DNA of 37,064 nt from Cytophagales bacterium. Its GTDB lineage: Bacteria > Bacteroidota > Bacteroidia > Cytophagales > Cyclobacteriaceae. The stretch covers positions 1 to 37,064 of the forward strand of contig JAHEMV010000004.1 of assembly GCA_024643455.1 (NCBI GenBank), given 5' to 3'. This document shows, piece after piece, positions 1 to 8,732 of this stretch (positions are counted from its first letter, which is position 1; each line of letters starts with the position of its first letter). Below the pieces are notes generated by a model that did no database searches, was not told the DNA's origin, and saw only the letters and a program-made list of their open reading frames with translations. Made by a program: the position numbers and the translations under genes.

Positions 1-210
1 ATTTTGGCTACATTACTCACCATTTATTTCATATTTAAATACAACGAATTGATGGAAGCAGGTATTACTGATCCAATCAAACTACAAGAGGTATTAAAAA
101 AATGGATGAATCTCAATACAATCAGGGTGAGTCTATGGACACTCCAATGGCTTACCATGGCAATTTACTTTTTCCTTACAGACCTAAAGTTAAGCCTGAA
201 GCATGAATAA
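1..210 (+). CDS. C-terminal part of a small membrane protein (DUF1772-like?), truncated at the window start
   Basis: Open frame continues to the window edge; hydrophobic helices; '..LNTIRVSLWTLQW..' resembles the end of small DUF1772-type membrane proteins. Confidence 0.4.
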   Translation: MLATLLTIYFIFKYNELMEAGITDPIKLQEVLKKWMNLNTIRVSLWTLQWLTMAIYFFLTDLKLSLKHE

Positions 211-577
211 ATACTTAAATCCAATTGTAATCGCCATTTCCATCGCTACCATACTTTCCGGATTGGTACAGATGATTTCTCCACAAACTGTTTTGACATT
301 TATAAAAGGAGACATAACACCTGCCTCATCCCATTTCTTTGCTATCGTGGGCATGTTCATGACGCTATTTGGTGGTTTGATGTTACATGCCATATATAGT
401 GCCTACCCGCAGCAACCAGCCGTTTTGTGGTGTGCTTTACAAAAACTAGGCGCTTTTGCAGCAGTTGGCATTGGAATCCTCAACGGAATATTTGCTCCAA
501 TTGCCGCAGCAGTCGCTCTTTTTGATTTTTTCTCCGGCCTCGTTTTTCTGTATTATTTAAAAAATATGGATAAATGA
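203..577 (+). CDS. Hypothetical integral membrane protein (124 aa)
   Basis: ATG start overlapping the upstream ORF end; several hydrophobic helices; overlaps the next gene by ATGA. Confidence 0.6.
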   Translation: MNKYLNPIVIAISIATILSGLVQMISPQTVLTFIKGDITPASSHFFAIVGMFMTLFGGLMLHAIYSAYPQQPAVLWCALQKLGAFAAVGIGILNGIFAPIAAAVALFDFFSGLVFLYYLKNMDK

Positions 578-990
578 ATTGGTTGAGTCACTTCTTTTTT
601 TATACCTATATCGGCCTGGTTTTGGTTGCTGGATTTTGGGGTGCTTTTATCAATCCTTATTTCGATTTTGATTTGTTGTTTAGCTTCGACCCACATACAC
701 TTACGGATCATGTACGGATCAATTTATTAAGTCAGTATCGATTCCTGAGAGCGCTGGAGCTAGGTTTTGGCCTATTTTCCATCCTTTTTGTGAACAAGAT
801 ATTTAATGAAAAAACATTCAATATTCTTTTCCTGATCATTATGGGATCGGGAATTATAGCTCGGGTGATATCCTGGATGGTAGATGGAACGCCAAATACG
901 CTTTCCCAACTATTTATGTTCTACGAACTAACCGGCTGGATTTTCATTTTCATTCATACACATAAAACCCGATATCACCGTGCTTATTGA
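574..990 (+). CDS. Hypothetical integral membrane protein, DUF4345-like (138 aa)
   Basis: ATGA overlap with the upstream ORF; four hydrophobic segments; '..LSQYRFLRALELGFGLF..'. Confidence 0.6.
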   Translation: MNWLSHFFFYTYIGLVLVAGFWGAFINPYFDFDLLFSFDPHTLTDHVRINLLSQYRFLRALELGFGLFSILFVNKIFNEKTFNILFLIIMGSGIIARVISWMVDGTPNTLSQLFMFYELTGWIFIFIHTHKTRYHRAY

Positions 991-2419
991 AAGAAACAAT
1001 ACTACTCAGGGGAAAAAACGGTCACTCATCCTGGCAGGAGGAGGTATGCGTCTTGCTTACCAGGCAGGGGTACTTATCGCCCTGGAAGAACACGATATTG
1101 CCTTTAACCATGTCGATGGCACCTCCGGTGGTATTTTTAATGCCGGCATGCTTGCATCTGGACTAAGCGCGAATGAAATAGCTGACAATTGGAGAAATCT
1201 GGACATCAAACACTTTATATCCATGCGTCCGTTGAAAAGTTATTTCAAACCGCTCAATATGATGGGGTATGCCGACGCAGATGGCATCCGAAGTAATATT
1301 TTCCCAGGCTTGGGGATTGATCTAAAAAAAATTAATCAATTCAATAAGGGAGAAATCACCTTTAATGTGTGCAACTTCTCCAATAAATCCATAGAATCCA
1401 TTCCTCATACAAGGGTGCTTGAAGATCATCTGATCGCTGGCGTTTCCTTGCCCATCGTGATGCCCGCAATACACATCGGCGAGCAATGGTTTTCAGATGC
1501 TGTTTGGATTAAAGATGCCAACTTAATTGAGGCTGTGAAACGCGGAGCGGATGAACTATGGCTTGTATGGGCTATTGGCAATACAGCTACCTACCTACCC
1601 GGTGCCTTAAACCAATATGTGCATATGATCGAAATGAGTGCCAATGGAGGTTTATTGGAAGAATACGAAAGGATCGATATGATCAATAAGCTAATCGAGC
1701 AAGGTAAAAGTGACTATGGTCAAAAAAAGCCCGTGACCTTATTTGTTATCAAACCAGAGTTCCCGTTGCCACTTGATCCTGATTTGTTCTTTAATAAAAT
1801 TGATGCACGATCATTGATCAACATGGGGTATGACAGTGCCAAAAAGAGCCTCAAAACCATGCCTTCAAGTGGCGTGCTACAGGATGTCGAAGCAACTAAA
1901 ATGAAAGATCCGGGTATCCGGTTCAATATCCGTAATGAATTTCAAGGCACGCTTTCAAACAATAAAAATCAATATAAGGTCCGCTTTTATGCCTACATGG
2001 TACTCTCATCTAATAATGAAAACGACCACTTACTCATCTATTCCAGTGTTCACCTTGAATTGTTTAATCGGGAGATATCGTGTTTCGATTCTGAGATAAA
2101 AACTTCAAAACTAAATAACAAAAATATCCTGGAATACACTTGCCACTTCATGCAGAACCGTGACAAATATATATTGACAGCGAGCTGGAAATTAGGTTCT
2201 CCAATCGATTTGCTGCTGGGGCTGGAGTTTAAATCTGTACGGGTTTCAATTGCAAATGTGCATGAAAACGATGATAAAATGGAAGGCACTTTATATCAAG
2301 ACATTAAGCACAGAATGACAGCATGGTTTAGTACCAACATTCGAAAGCAAGATGGTAAACCGGGGGGAATCGGTTTAAAATATCGTATGGCATCTAAACT
2401 AATCCACTATGCAATTTGA
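980..2419 (+). CDS. Patatin-like phospholipase family protein
   Basis: 'LAGGGMRLAYQAGVL' oxyanion-hole motif, 'GTSGGIFNA' (GxSxG-type nucleophile) and 'SDAVWIKDAN' (D-G/A dyad region). Confidence 0.85.
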   Translation: MLIERNNTTQGKKRSLILAGGGMRLAYQAGVLIALEEHDIAFNHVDGTSGGIFNAGMLASGLSANEIADNWRNLDIKHFISMRPLKSYFKPLNMMGYADADGIRSNIFPGLGIDLKKINQFNKGEITFNVCNFSNKSIESIPHTRVLEDHLIAGVSLPIVMPAIHIGEQWFSDAVWIKDANLIEAVKRGADELWLVWAIGNTATYLPGALNQYVHMIEMSANGGLLEEYERIDMINKLIEQGKSDYGQKKPVTLFVIKPEFPLPLDPDLFFNKIDARSLINMGYDSAKKSLKTMPSSGVLQDVEATKMKDPGIRFNIRNEFQGTLSNNKNQYKVRFYAYMVLSSNNENDHLLIYSSVHLELFNREISCFDSEIKTSKLNNKNILEYTCHFMQNRDKYILTASWKLGSPIDLLLGLEFKSVRVSIANVHENDDKMEGTLYQDIKHRMTAWFSTNIRKQDGKPGGIGLKYRMASKLIHYAI

Positions 2420-4148
2420 ACAAAAACCCATGGTCGGGTGGTATGACGTAAAACAACTGATGGCCACGGCAGTAAAAACCGTCGTGTCCGGAGTTTTTGG
2501 AAGCTACTCCGATAAACGGGAAATCCAGGCGTTTTCTAAACAACAGGAATATTTTGATTTCTCGGAAAAAGAAGAAATCTGGATGGATTATATTTCCGAT
2601 TTGGGGGATGGATTCAATTCAACCTATACCATGGCACATCTTATGGCTATGGATGAAATCGACATTAATATTACCACGCTTCCTCGAGGTGAACTGCTCA
2701 TAATGGGTGGGGATGAAGTCTATCCAACACCTGAGAAAATTGAATATAAGAACAGACTTCAAGGTCCGTATAACGCTGCATTTCCATGGAAAAAAGATGA
2801 GCCAAAAGCATCAAAGCCAAAGCTTTTTGCCATACCCGGCAATCACGACTGGTACGATGGCCTGACCAATTTCATTCGGTTATTTTGCCAGGGCCGCTCG
2901 CTTGGCAACTGGCTTACCCTACAAAAAAGAAGCTATTTTGCGATTAAACTCCCGCATCATCATTGGTTGCTGGGCATTGACATTCAGCTCAAGGGAGATA
3001 TTGATGATCCCCAGATCGCATATTTTAAAAATATCGCATCCAATGAATTTGCATCTGGAGATAAAATAATCTTGTGCACCGCCGAACCGACATGGGTATA
3101 TGCCTCTTTGTCCGGAGATTTTGATGCGGAGCAACGATTAAATTTTTTCATCGAAAAAGTCCTCAATGTATCCGGCGATGATCCACAAGGCAAAAAAATG
3201 GATATCCATGTTGTGACCATCCTTACTGGAGACCTGCATCATTATTCAAGATACGAAATGAAGGCTTCTGACGGTAAGATCACTCAGTTGATCACAGCAG
3301 GAGGTGGAGGGGCATTTATGCATCCGACTCATCCACTCAAAAAGGCTATCAATTTTAATAATGGTTCAACCGCTGAACTCAAAGGTTCGTTTCCCTCTGC
3401 TGATCAATCCAAAAGACTTTCATGGAAAAACCTTGCTTTTCCATATTACAATTGGAGTATGTGCCTCTTTTTTGGTGTCTTTCATATCATTACCAGCTGG
3501 TTCATACAGAGTACCACTACTAATCCCTACGGAAGTTCGTTCATGGAAACCATGTCAGGGATAGATTTCAACCTGGCCAATATTGACAATTACATGCACA
3601 TCATTTATGACAGTATCCGTCAAACTCCGACTATTGTCATATTGAACCTATTCTTATTTACCGGGATTGTTTTGTTTACAGATACGTCAACCGGAAAGAA
3701 GAACTGGAATTACATCGTCGGTTTAGGACATGCCATTTTTCAGCTTATAAATCTATATATGTGGATATGGATTTTTTCGATCTGGAATTTGACAATGTTA
3801 CATCTGCAGGCTGGTGAAATTACCCAATCGGTACTGTTCGCAATAGAAATGCTCGCTCTGGGAGGGATAACAAGCGGATTAATTTTTGGAATATATCTGC
3901 TGATCAGCACCCTTGTCCTGGAATCACACCCTACTGAAGCTTCCTCCTCCTTCAGGTATGAAGGATATAAAAACTTTCTGAGAATTCACCTTTCCAAAGA
4001 AAAACTAACCATTTATCCTATCGGCGTAAAGAATAGTGTACGGAACTGGAAAAATACCGGCACATTGGAATCACCCAGGTTTGAGGGAGATAAAATTATG
4101 CCAGTACTCATTGAAAAAGAACCAATAGAAATCCCCAAAAAACCATGA
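2409..4148 (+). CDS. Metallophosphoesterase with C-terminal transmembrane helices
   Basis: 'ISDLGDGFN', 'MGGDEVYPTP', 'IPGNHDWYDG' and 'ILTGDLHHYSRY' metallophosphoesterase motifs; about 4 hydrophobic helices in the C-terminal half. Confidence 0.8.
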   Translation: MQFEQKPMVGWYDVKQLMATAVKTVVSGVFGSYSDKREIQAFSKQQEYFDFSEKEEIWMDYISDLGDGFNSTYTMAHLMAMDEIDINITTLPRGELLIMGGDEVYPTPEKIEYKNRLQGPYNAAFPWKKDEPKASKPKLFAIPGNHDWYDGLTNFIRLFCQGRSLGNWLTLQKRSYFAIKLPHHHWLLGIDIQLKGDIDDPQIAYFKNIASNEFASGDKIILCTAEPTWVYASLSGDFDAEQRLNFFIEKVLNVSGDDPQGKKMDIHVVTILTGDLHHYSRYEMKASDGKITQLITAGGGGAFMHPTHPLKKAINFNNGSTAELKGSFPSADQSKRLSWKNLAFPYYNWSMCLFFGVFHIITSWFIQSTTTNPYGSSFMETMSGIDFNLANIDNYMHIIYDSIRQTPTIVILNLFLFTGIVLFTDTSTGKKNWNYIVGLGHAIFQLINLYMWIWIFSIWNLTMLHLQAGEITQSVLFAIEMLALGGITSGLIFGIYLLISTLVLESHPTEASSSFRYEGYKNFLRIHLSKEKLTIYPIGVKNSVRNWKNTGTLESPRFEGDKIMPVLIEKEPIEIPKKP

Positions 4149-6493
4149 ACAGATTATCCAAACCCATCACTGAACTAAAACAGGAATATGAAGTAATTGT
4201 CATTGGCTCTGGCTATGGCGGCAGTATTGCAGCCTCCAGAATGTCACGTCTACATAAAAAAGTGTGCTTGCTGGAAAAAGGAAAAGAATTTCTGCCTGGC
4301 GAATTCCCTGATAAACTTTTAGAAGCTGGAAAAGAATTTCAAGTAAATAAAGGGAAAAGCACATATGGCGACGATAATGGTTTGTATGAATTGGTCGTCG
4401 GCGATGATATCAATGTGTTTAAAGGCTGTGGTCTCGGTGGCACTTCCCTGGTAAATGCCAATGTTTCCATTGAAGCTGAAGACCGTGTCTTTGACGATGC
4501 CATATGGCCTAAGGCCATACGCGATGATATGGCTTCTCTAAAAGATGGCATTGCCAAAGCCTGGGATATGCTCAAACCAGTCCCCTATCCGGAAGGTCAG
4601 CATGGTTATCCTATTTTAGCCAAAACAGAAGGCATGCGTAAATCTGCAACTGCAATGCAAGAAGATTTCCGCCTTTTGGATATCAACGTCACCTTCGAAG
4701 ACAAGGTCAATCATGTAGGTGTCAGGCAAGCTAAATGTACCAATTGCGGCGACTGCGTTACGGGCTGCAACCATGGAGCAAAAAACACCACGGCCATGAA
4801 CTATTTGCCGGATGCAGTAAACCATGGCGCAGAAATTTTTACTGAAATTGGGGTTTCACATATCGAACAACATGGAAATAAATGGTTCGTGCATTGCAAT
4901 CTGTACAATACCGGAAGAGAAAAATTTGATGCTCCTGCCATTGTTCTTTCAGCTGACAATGTGTTTATCAGTGCAGGTTCGCTGGGCAGTACCGAAATTC
5001 TTTTGAGGTCGGCTGCAAAAGGTCTTGATGTTTCGACTTTACTCGGTAAGCGGTTTACTGGCAATGGAGACGTATTGGGTTTTGGATACAATAATGATGT
5101 GCAGGTCAACGGAATAGGACTTGGAGAAAAAGCGATTACCGGGGAAATCTATAATGTTGGCCCTTGTATCACGAGTGTCATCGACCTACGGCATAAAGAA
5201 AAGTTGGAAGATGGGATGACACTTGAAGAAGGCAGTATTCCAGCTCCGATCAAGTCGGTCATGATTCCTGCGTTGACCAGTTTTTCCAGACTTATCGGTA
5301 GAGATACCGATCGCGGTTTTAATGATTATTGGAAAGAAAAATGGCGTGAATTCCTCAGCTGGATTGGCGGACCATACAAAGGGGCCATCAACAATACCCA
5401 AGTTTATTTGGTGATGTCGCATGATAGTGGCGATGGAGAAATGAAACTTAAAAACGACCATTTACAAATCAACTGGAAAGGTGTGGGCAAGGAGGAAATC
5501 TTTGAAAAGGTAAGTGGAAAACTAAAGGATGCCACTGCAGCACTGGGAGGAAATTATGTAAAAAATCCAAGCTGGACAAAAATGATGAATTATGATCTGG
5601 TGACCGTGCATCCTTTAGGTGGATGCATCATGGGCGAAGATGCCAGCTCAGCCGTGGTGGATCATAAAGGGCAGGTGTTTATGGGAAAATCAGGCAATTC
5701 GCTGTACCCCGGATTATTTGTTATGGATGGAGCGATTATTCCCCGCCCTGTAGGGACCAACCCGCTTTTAACCATCAGCGGTCTGGCAGAACGAAATTGT
5801 TTGCTCATTGCCAAAGAAATGAAAGGGAAAATATCATACGATTTCGATATCAAGGACGCCAAACAAGATGTTCCAAGAAAACCGGGTGTACAGTTTACAG
5901 AAACCATGAAGGGCTATTTCTCTTTAAATGAAACTACCGATTATGAGAAAGGATTCGATCTAGGGAAAAAAGAAAATTCGCCTTTTGAATTCACGTTAAC
6001 CATTCGATCAGAAGATGTTGAAACATTTTTATCTGAACCGGACCACGAAGCCGGCATGATTGGTACTATGGAAGCACCAAAACTTTCCAACGCTCCGCTT
6101 AGTGCATGCAATGGAAAATTTAACCTTTTTGTTGTTGATCCTTCAAATCCAGCAAAGAAAAAAATGAATTACAATTCCGTATTGAAAAGTAAAGAAGGGA
6201 AGTCTTATTATTTTACCGGGTTTAAAGAAATGGAAAATAATGCCGGTGTCGATGTATGGCTGGATACAACAACCCTATTTATTACACTCCATGAAGGAGA
6301 TTCTAAAACTGGGAAAGTTATCGGAAAGGGAAAGTTAAAAATTGAAGTAGGCGACTTTGCAAAACAACTTACCACCATGCGTGCTATCAACATTGAGAAA
6401 GGAAAATCAGGACTTAAATCGTTGACTTCGTTTGGTAAATTCTTCGCGGGAAATGTCTGGGACACCTTTGTTAAAGGAGGATTGAAATTATAA
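4145..6493 (+). CDS. GMC-family oxidoreductase, cholesterol-oxidase-like, with C-terminal extension
   Basis: N-terminal FAD motif 'VIVIGSGYGGSIAASRMSR'; 'GCGLGGTSLVNANV'; 'VTVHPLGGCIMG'; 'PVGTNPLLTISGLAER'; ATGA overlap with the upstream gene. Confidence 0.88.
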   Translation: MNRLSKPITELKQEYEVIVIGSGYGGSIAASRMSRLHKKVCLLEKGKEFLPGEFPDKLLEAGKEFQVNKGKSTYGDDNGLYELVVGDDINVFKGCGLGGTSLVNANVSIEAEDRVFDDAIWPKAIRDDMASLKDGIAKAWDMLKPVPYPEGQHGYPILAKTEGMRKSATAMQEDFRLLDINVTFEDKVNHVGVRQAKCTNCGDCVTGCNHGAKNTTAMNYLPDAVNHGAEIFTEIGVSHIEQHGNKWFVHCNLYNTGREKFDAPAIVLSADNVFISAGSLGSTEILLRSAAKGLDVSTLLGKRFTGNGDVLGFGYNNDVQVNGIGLGEKAITGEIYNVGPCITSVIDLRHKEKLEDGMTLEEGSIPAPIKSVMIPALTSFSRLIGRDTDRGFNDYWKEKWREFLSWIGGPYKGAINNTQVYLVMSHDSGDGEMKLKNDHLQINWKGVGKEEIFEKVSGKLKDATAALGGNYVKNPSWTKMMNYDLVTVHPLGGCIMGEDASSAVVDHKGQVFMGKSGNSLYPGLFVMDGAIIPRPVGTNPLLTISGLAERNCLLIAKEMKGKISYDFDIKDAKQDVPRKPGVQFTETMKGYFSLNETTDYEKGFDLGKKENSPFEFTLTIRSEDVETFLSEPDHEAGMIGTMEAPKLSNAPLSACNGKFNLFVVDPSNPAKKKMNYNSVLKSKEGKSYYFTGFKEMENNAGVDVWLDTTTLFITLHEGDSKTGKVIGKGKLKIEVGDFAKQLTTMRAINIEKGKSGLKSLTSFGKFFAGNVWDTFVKGGLKL

Positions 6494-6554
6494 AATGGGT
6501 ATTTATTCTGAGAGCACCAATTTAAGTAAAAGGCTAAAAAATAGGTAATATTCC

Positions 6555-7382
6555 ATGACAATGAATGCTATACGCGGTATCGGAATGTATTTATTGAATT
6601 GTCTGAAATCCATTGCAGCAATTCCATGGTCGGTTCTTTCCGATTTGCTTAAAAGAATTTTCCTTTTTCTTTATCACCTGGTTAGTGGATTGGTTTTTTT
6701 AGGTGTTGGGCTATACTTAAATTTTCAATTACTTTTTACGCAAATTAAAAAATGGCCAAAATGGTTTGGCAAGGTCTTCATTTCTATTGTTGCATGGATT
6801 GGCAGGCTTGTGAGTAAAATTCTGGATATGGTCATGGTTGGTGAAATTCTTGATCTTGTATTTCAGGTACTGAAGCCCAATTCAAGATCACTCTCGGACA
6901 CAGAACTAACTGAAGCTAAAAAAGTATATGGCGACGGACTCCGATATTGGCAAATACGCATTGATGAATATTCTCTCATTGCTAAGCTCGGCGCATTGTT
7001 TGCCGGAAGTAAAAACATGGGTGTGACTACTTTTCATACAATCAATTTTACACGAAAAATAGTTGCTGCACCCGGAAACGGAGACATGGACTGGCTCATA
7101 CACGAATTAGCACATGTCTGTCAAATGCAGCATGTCGGTATTCAATATCTTGTAGAAGCACTGGTTGCCCAATATACCGGAGGGTACAATTATGGAGGTA
7201 CTGAAGCACTCAAAGGGAAAACAATTCATGATTTCAACCGCGAACAACAAGCAGATATTGCAGCAGATTATTATACTAAAGCACTTTATGGAAATACTCC
7301 AGTGGATTATTTTATGCCAATCATCAATGAATTCCGTAACGCCAATGGACTGTGGGTTTTCAGTAATTTGGTAAATCGGTAA
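6555..7382 (+). CDS. Membrane-anchored protein with zincin-like HEXXH motif
   Basis: N-terminal TM helices; 'WLIHELAHVCQMQHVG' (HELAH) followed by 'NREQQADIAADYY', a possible third-ligand region. Confidence 0.55.
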   Translation: MTMNAIRGIGMYLLNCLKSIAAIPWSVLSDLLKRIFLFLYHLVSGLVFLGVGLYLNFQLLFTQIKKWPKWFGKVFISIVAWIGRLVSKILDMVMVGEILDLVFQVLKPNSRSLSDTELTEAKKVYGDGLRYWQIRIDEYSLIAKLGALFAGSKNMGVTTFHTINFTRKIVAAPGNGDMDWLIHELAHVCQMQHVGIQYLVEALVAQYTGGYNYGGTEALKGKTIHDFNREQQADIAADYYTKALYGNTPVDYFMPIINEFRNANGLWVFSNLVNR

Positions 7383-7830
7383 AACGGAGGAATGGTTAAT
7401 TGGTAAAACAATGGAATAGTAGAACAGTGTATCGGGAAATAGGAATAGTAAACTAAGTCATCAGCTTTATTGTTGAAACTCAAGCATAATTTAATCATCA
7501 ACTAATGGAAAACAGATTACATTGATAATAAGGAAAAGGAAAAAGCTGATTTATGCTTCATCGATTTAAAAGTAAAAAAAAGCCATTGTGAGAAATAATA
7601 GTTTTGCAAAATACTCAAACAGGGATGATGAAATCAAGCCAATTAAAGGCCGGCTTTGCGAGCTTGTTTGGCGGCAAAGGCAAGGTACGAAGCAATCTGT
7701 TAGCTATGCGTCAAGTTATATCGGCAGTGCTAGCTTGAAATTTACTGCATGGAATTATAATTGACAAATCAAAAGTAAACGGGGACGCTGAAAACCAAAT
7801 AGAGTAAGCAAAAATTTAAAATTAAATACA

Positions 7831-8247
7831 ATGACAAACAAAGAAGTAGTATTTGGCTTTTTTAAAGCCATAGACAACAAGGATTTTACAACAGCAGCAA
7901 AACTGCTGGGACCAAACCATCAAATGCATTCTTCCATGAGCCCGGTTCCAATGAATACTGAACAGCATCTGGGGATGACTAAAACATTTAATGATGCTTT
8001 TTCCAACGAGGAACATGAATTTGTTGAAATACTGGAGATTGGTAATAAGGTTGTAGGACGTGGCACCTGGCACGGCACACACACAGGTACCTTCAATGGT
8101 ATTCCTGCATCAGGAAAAACAGTTCATTTGACTTTTATTCAGATTTTTGAAATTGAAAATGATGCACTTAAGAATCAATGGGTTGAAATTGATGGAATGT
8201 CATTGATGATGCAAATTGGTGCATTACCAATGCCTGCAAGTGAATGA
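7831..8247 (+). CDS. SnoaL-like / ester cyclase family protein
   Basis: 'GRGTWHGTHTGTFNGIPASGKTVHLTFIQIFEIENDALKNQWVEID' is characteristic of SnoaL-like polyketide/ester cyclases. Confidence 0.85.
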   Translation: MTNKEVVFGFFKAIDNKDFTTAAKLLGPNHQMHSSMSPVPMNTEQHLGMTKTFNDAFSNEEHEFVEILEIGNKVVGRGTWHGTHTGTFNGIPASGKTVHLTFIQIFEIENDALKNQWVEIDGMSLMMQIGALPMPASE

Positions 8248-8358
8248 TTTTAGTTATCGTTTCGCATTATGATAGAGATATTATGACACCTTGAACGATG
8301 TTTTGTACTGACATCAAAAAGTATCGCTTTGAACAAACAGCTGCACAAACGCACAATT

Positions 8359-8378
8359 GCCACTTGACAAAAAGTGGC
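8359..8378. repeat. Perfect inverted repeat (7-bp stem, 6-nt loop) in non-coding DNA
   Basis: gccactt-gacaaa-aagtggc. Confidence 0.5.
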
Positions 8379-8397
8379 GGTTCAGTATAACGCAGAC

Positions 8398-8445
8398 ACA
8401 TTTGTGGTTAATCAAAAATTGGTTCTCCGCATCAACATTTGTGGT
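8398..8445. repeat. Short 11-bp direct repeat acatttgtggt (8398-8408 and 8435-8445)
   Basis: Two exact copies 37 bp apart in a region without a credible gene. Confidence 0.35.
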
Positions 8446-8671
8446 AAAAATCTCCACCTTCACCAAGCCACAAAACGCTATCTGCAATGATTATACAGAC
8501 AGAAGGAGATTTACACTACCGATAAATCGGGATTGCAATGACTACTTATTGGTTTTCTGCACCTTCGCTGAAATAGGTCATCAGTAGGATCGCAAAGACA
8601 GAACACATTCCGGTAAGTTCCATTCCTAATTGTACCAGGTAAGAATTTAAGCATTTGTCGCTCGGCAAACT

Positions 8672-8704
8672 AAAAAAGGAGGCTTCGTACTATGAGCCTC
8701 CTTT
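8672..8704 (-). terminator. Rho-independent terminator of the flotillin operon
   Basis: Perfect 10-bp inverted repeat aaaggaggct...agcctccttt (8675-8684 / 8695-8704), followed on the minus strand by a T tract; 29 nt downstream of the 8733 stop. Confidence 0.88.
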
Positions 8705-8732
8705 GCATTTTGATATGAATAAAATTCAGTTA

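Noticed and set aside
8357-8587. 76-aa ORF in the gene-poor stretch
   Set aside because: No signal peptide, domain or upstream ribosome-binding context; spans direct repeats, so probably spurious.
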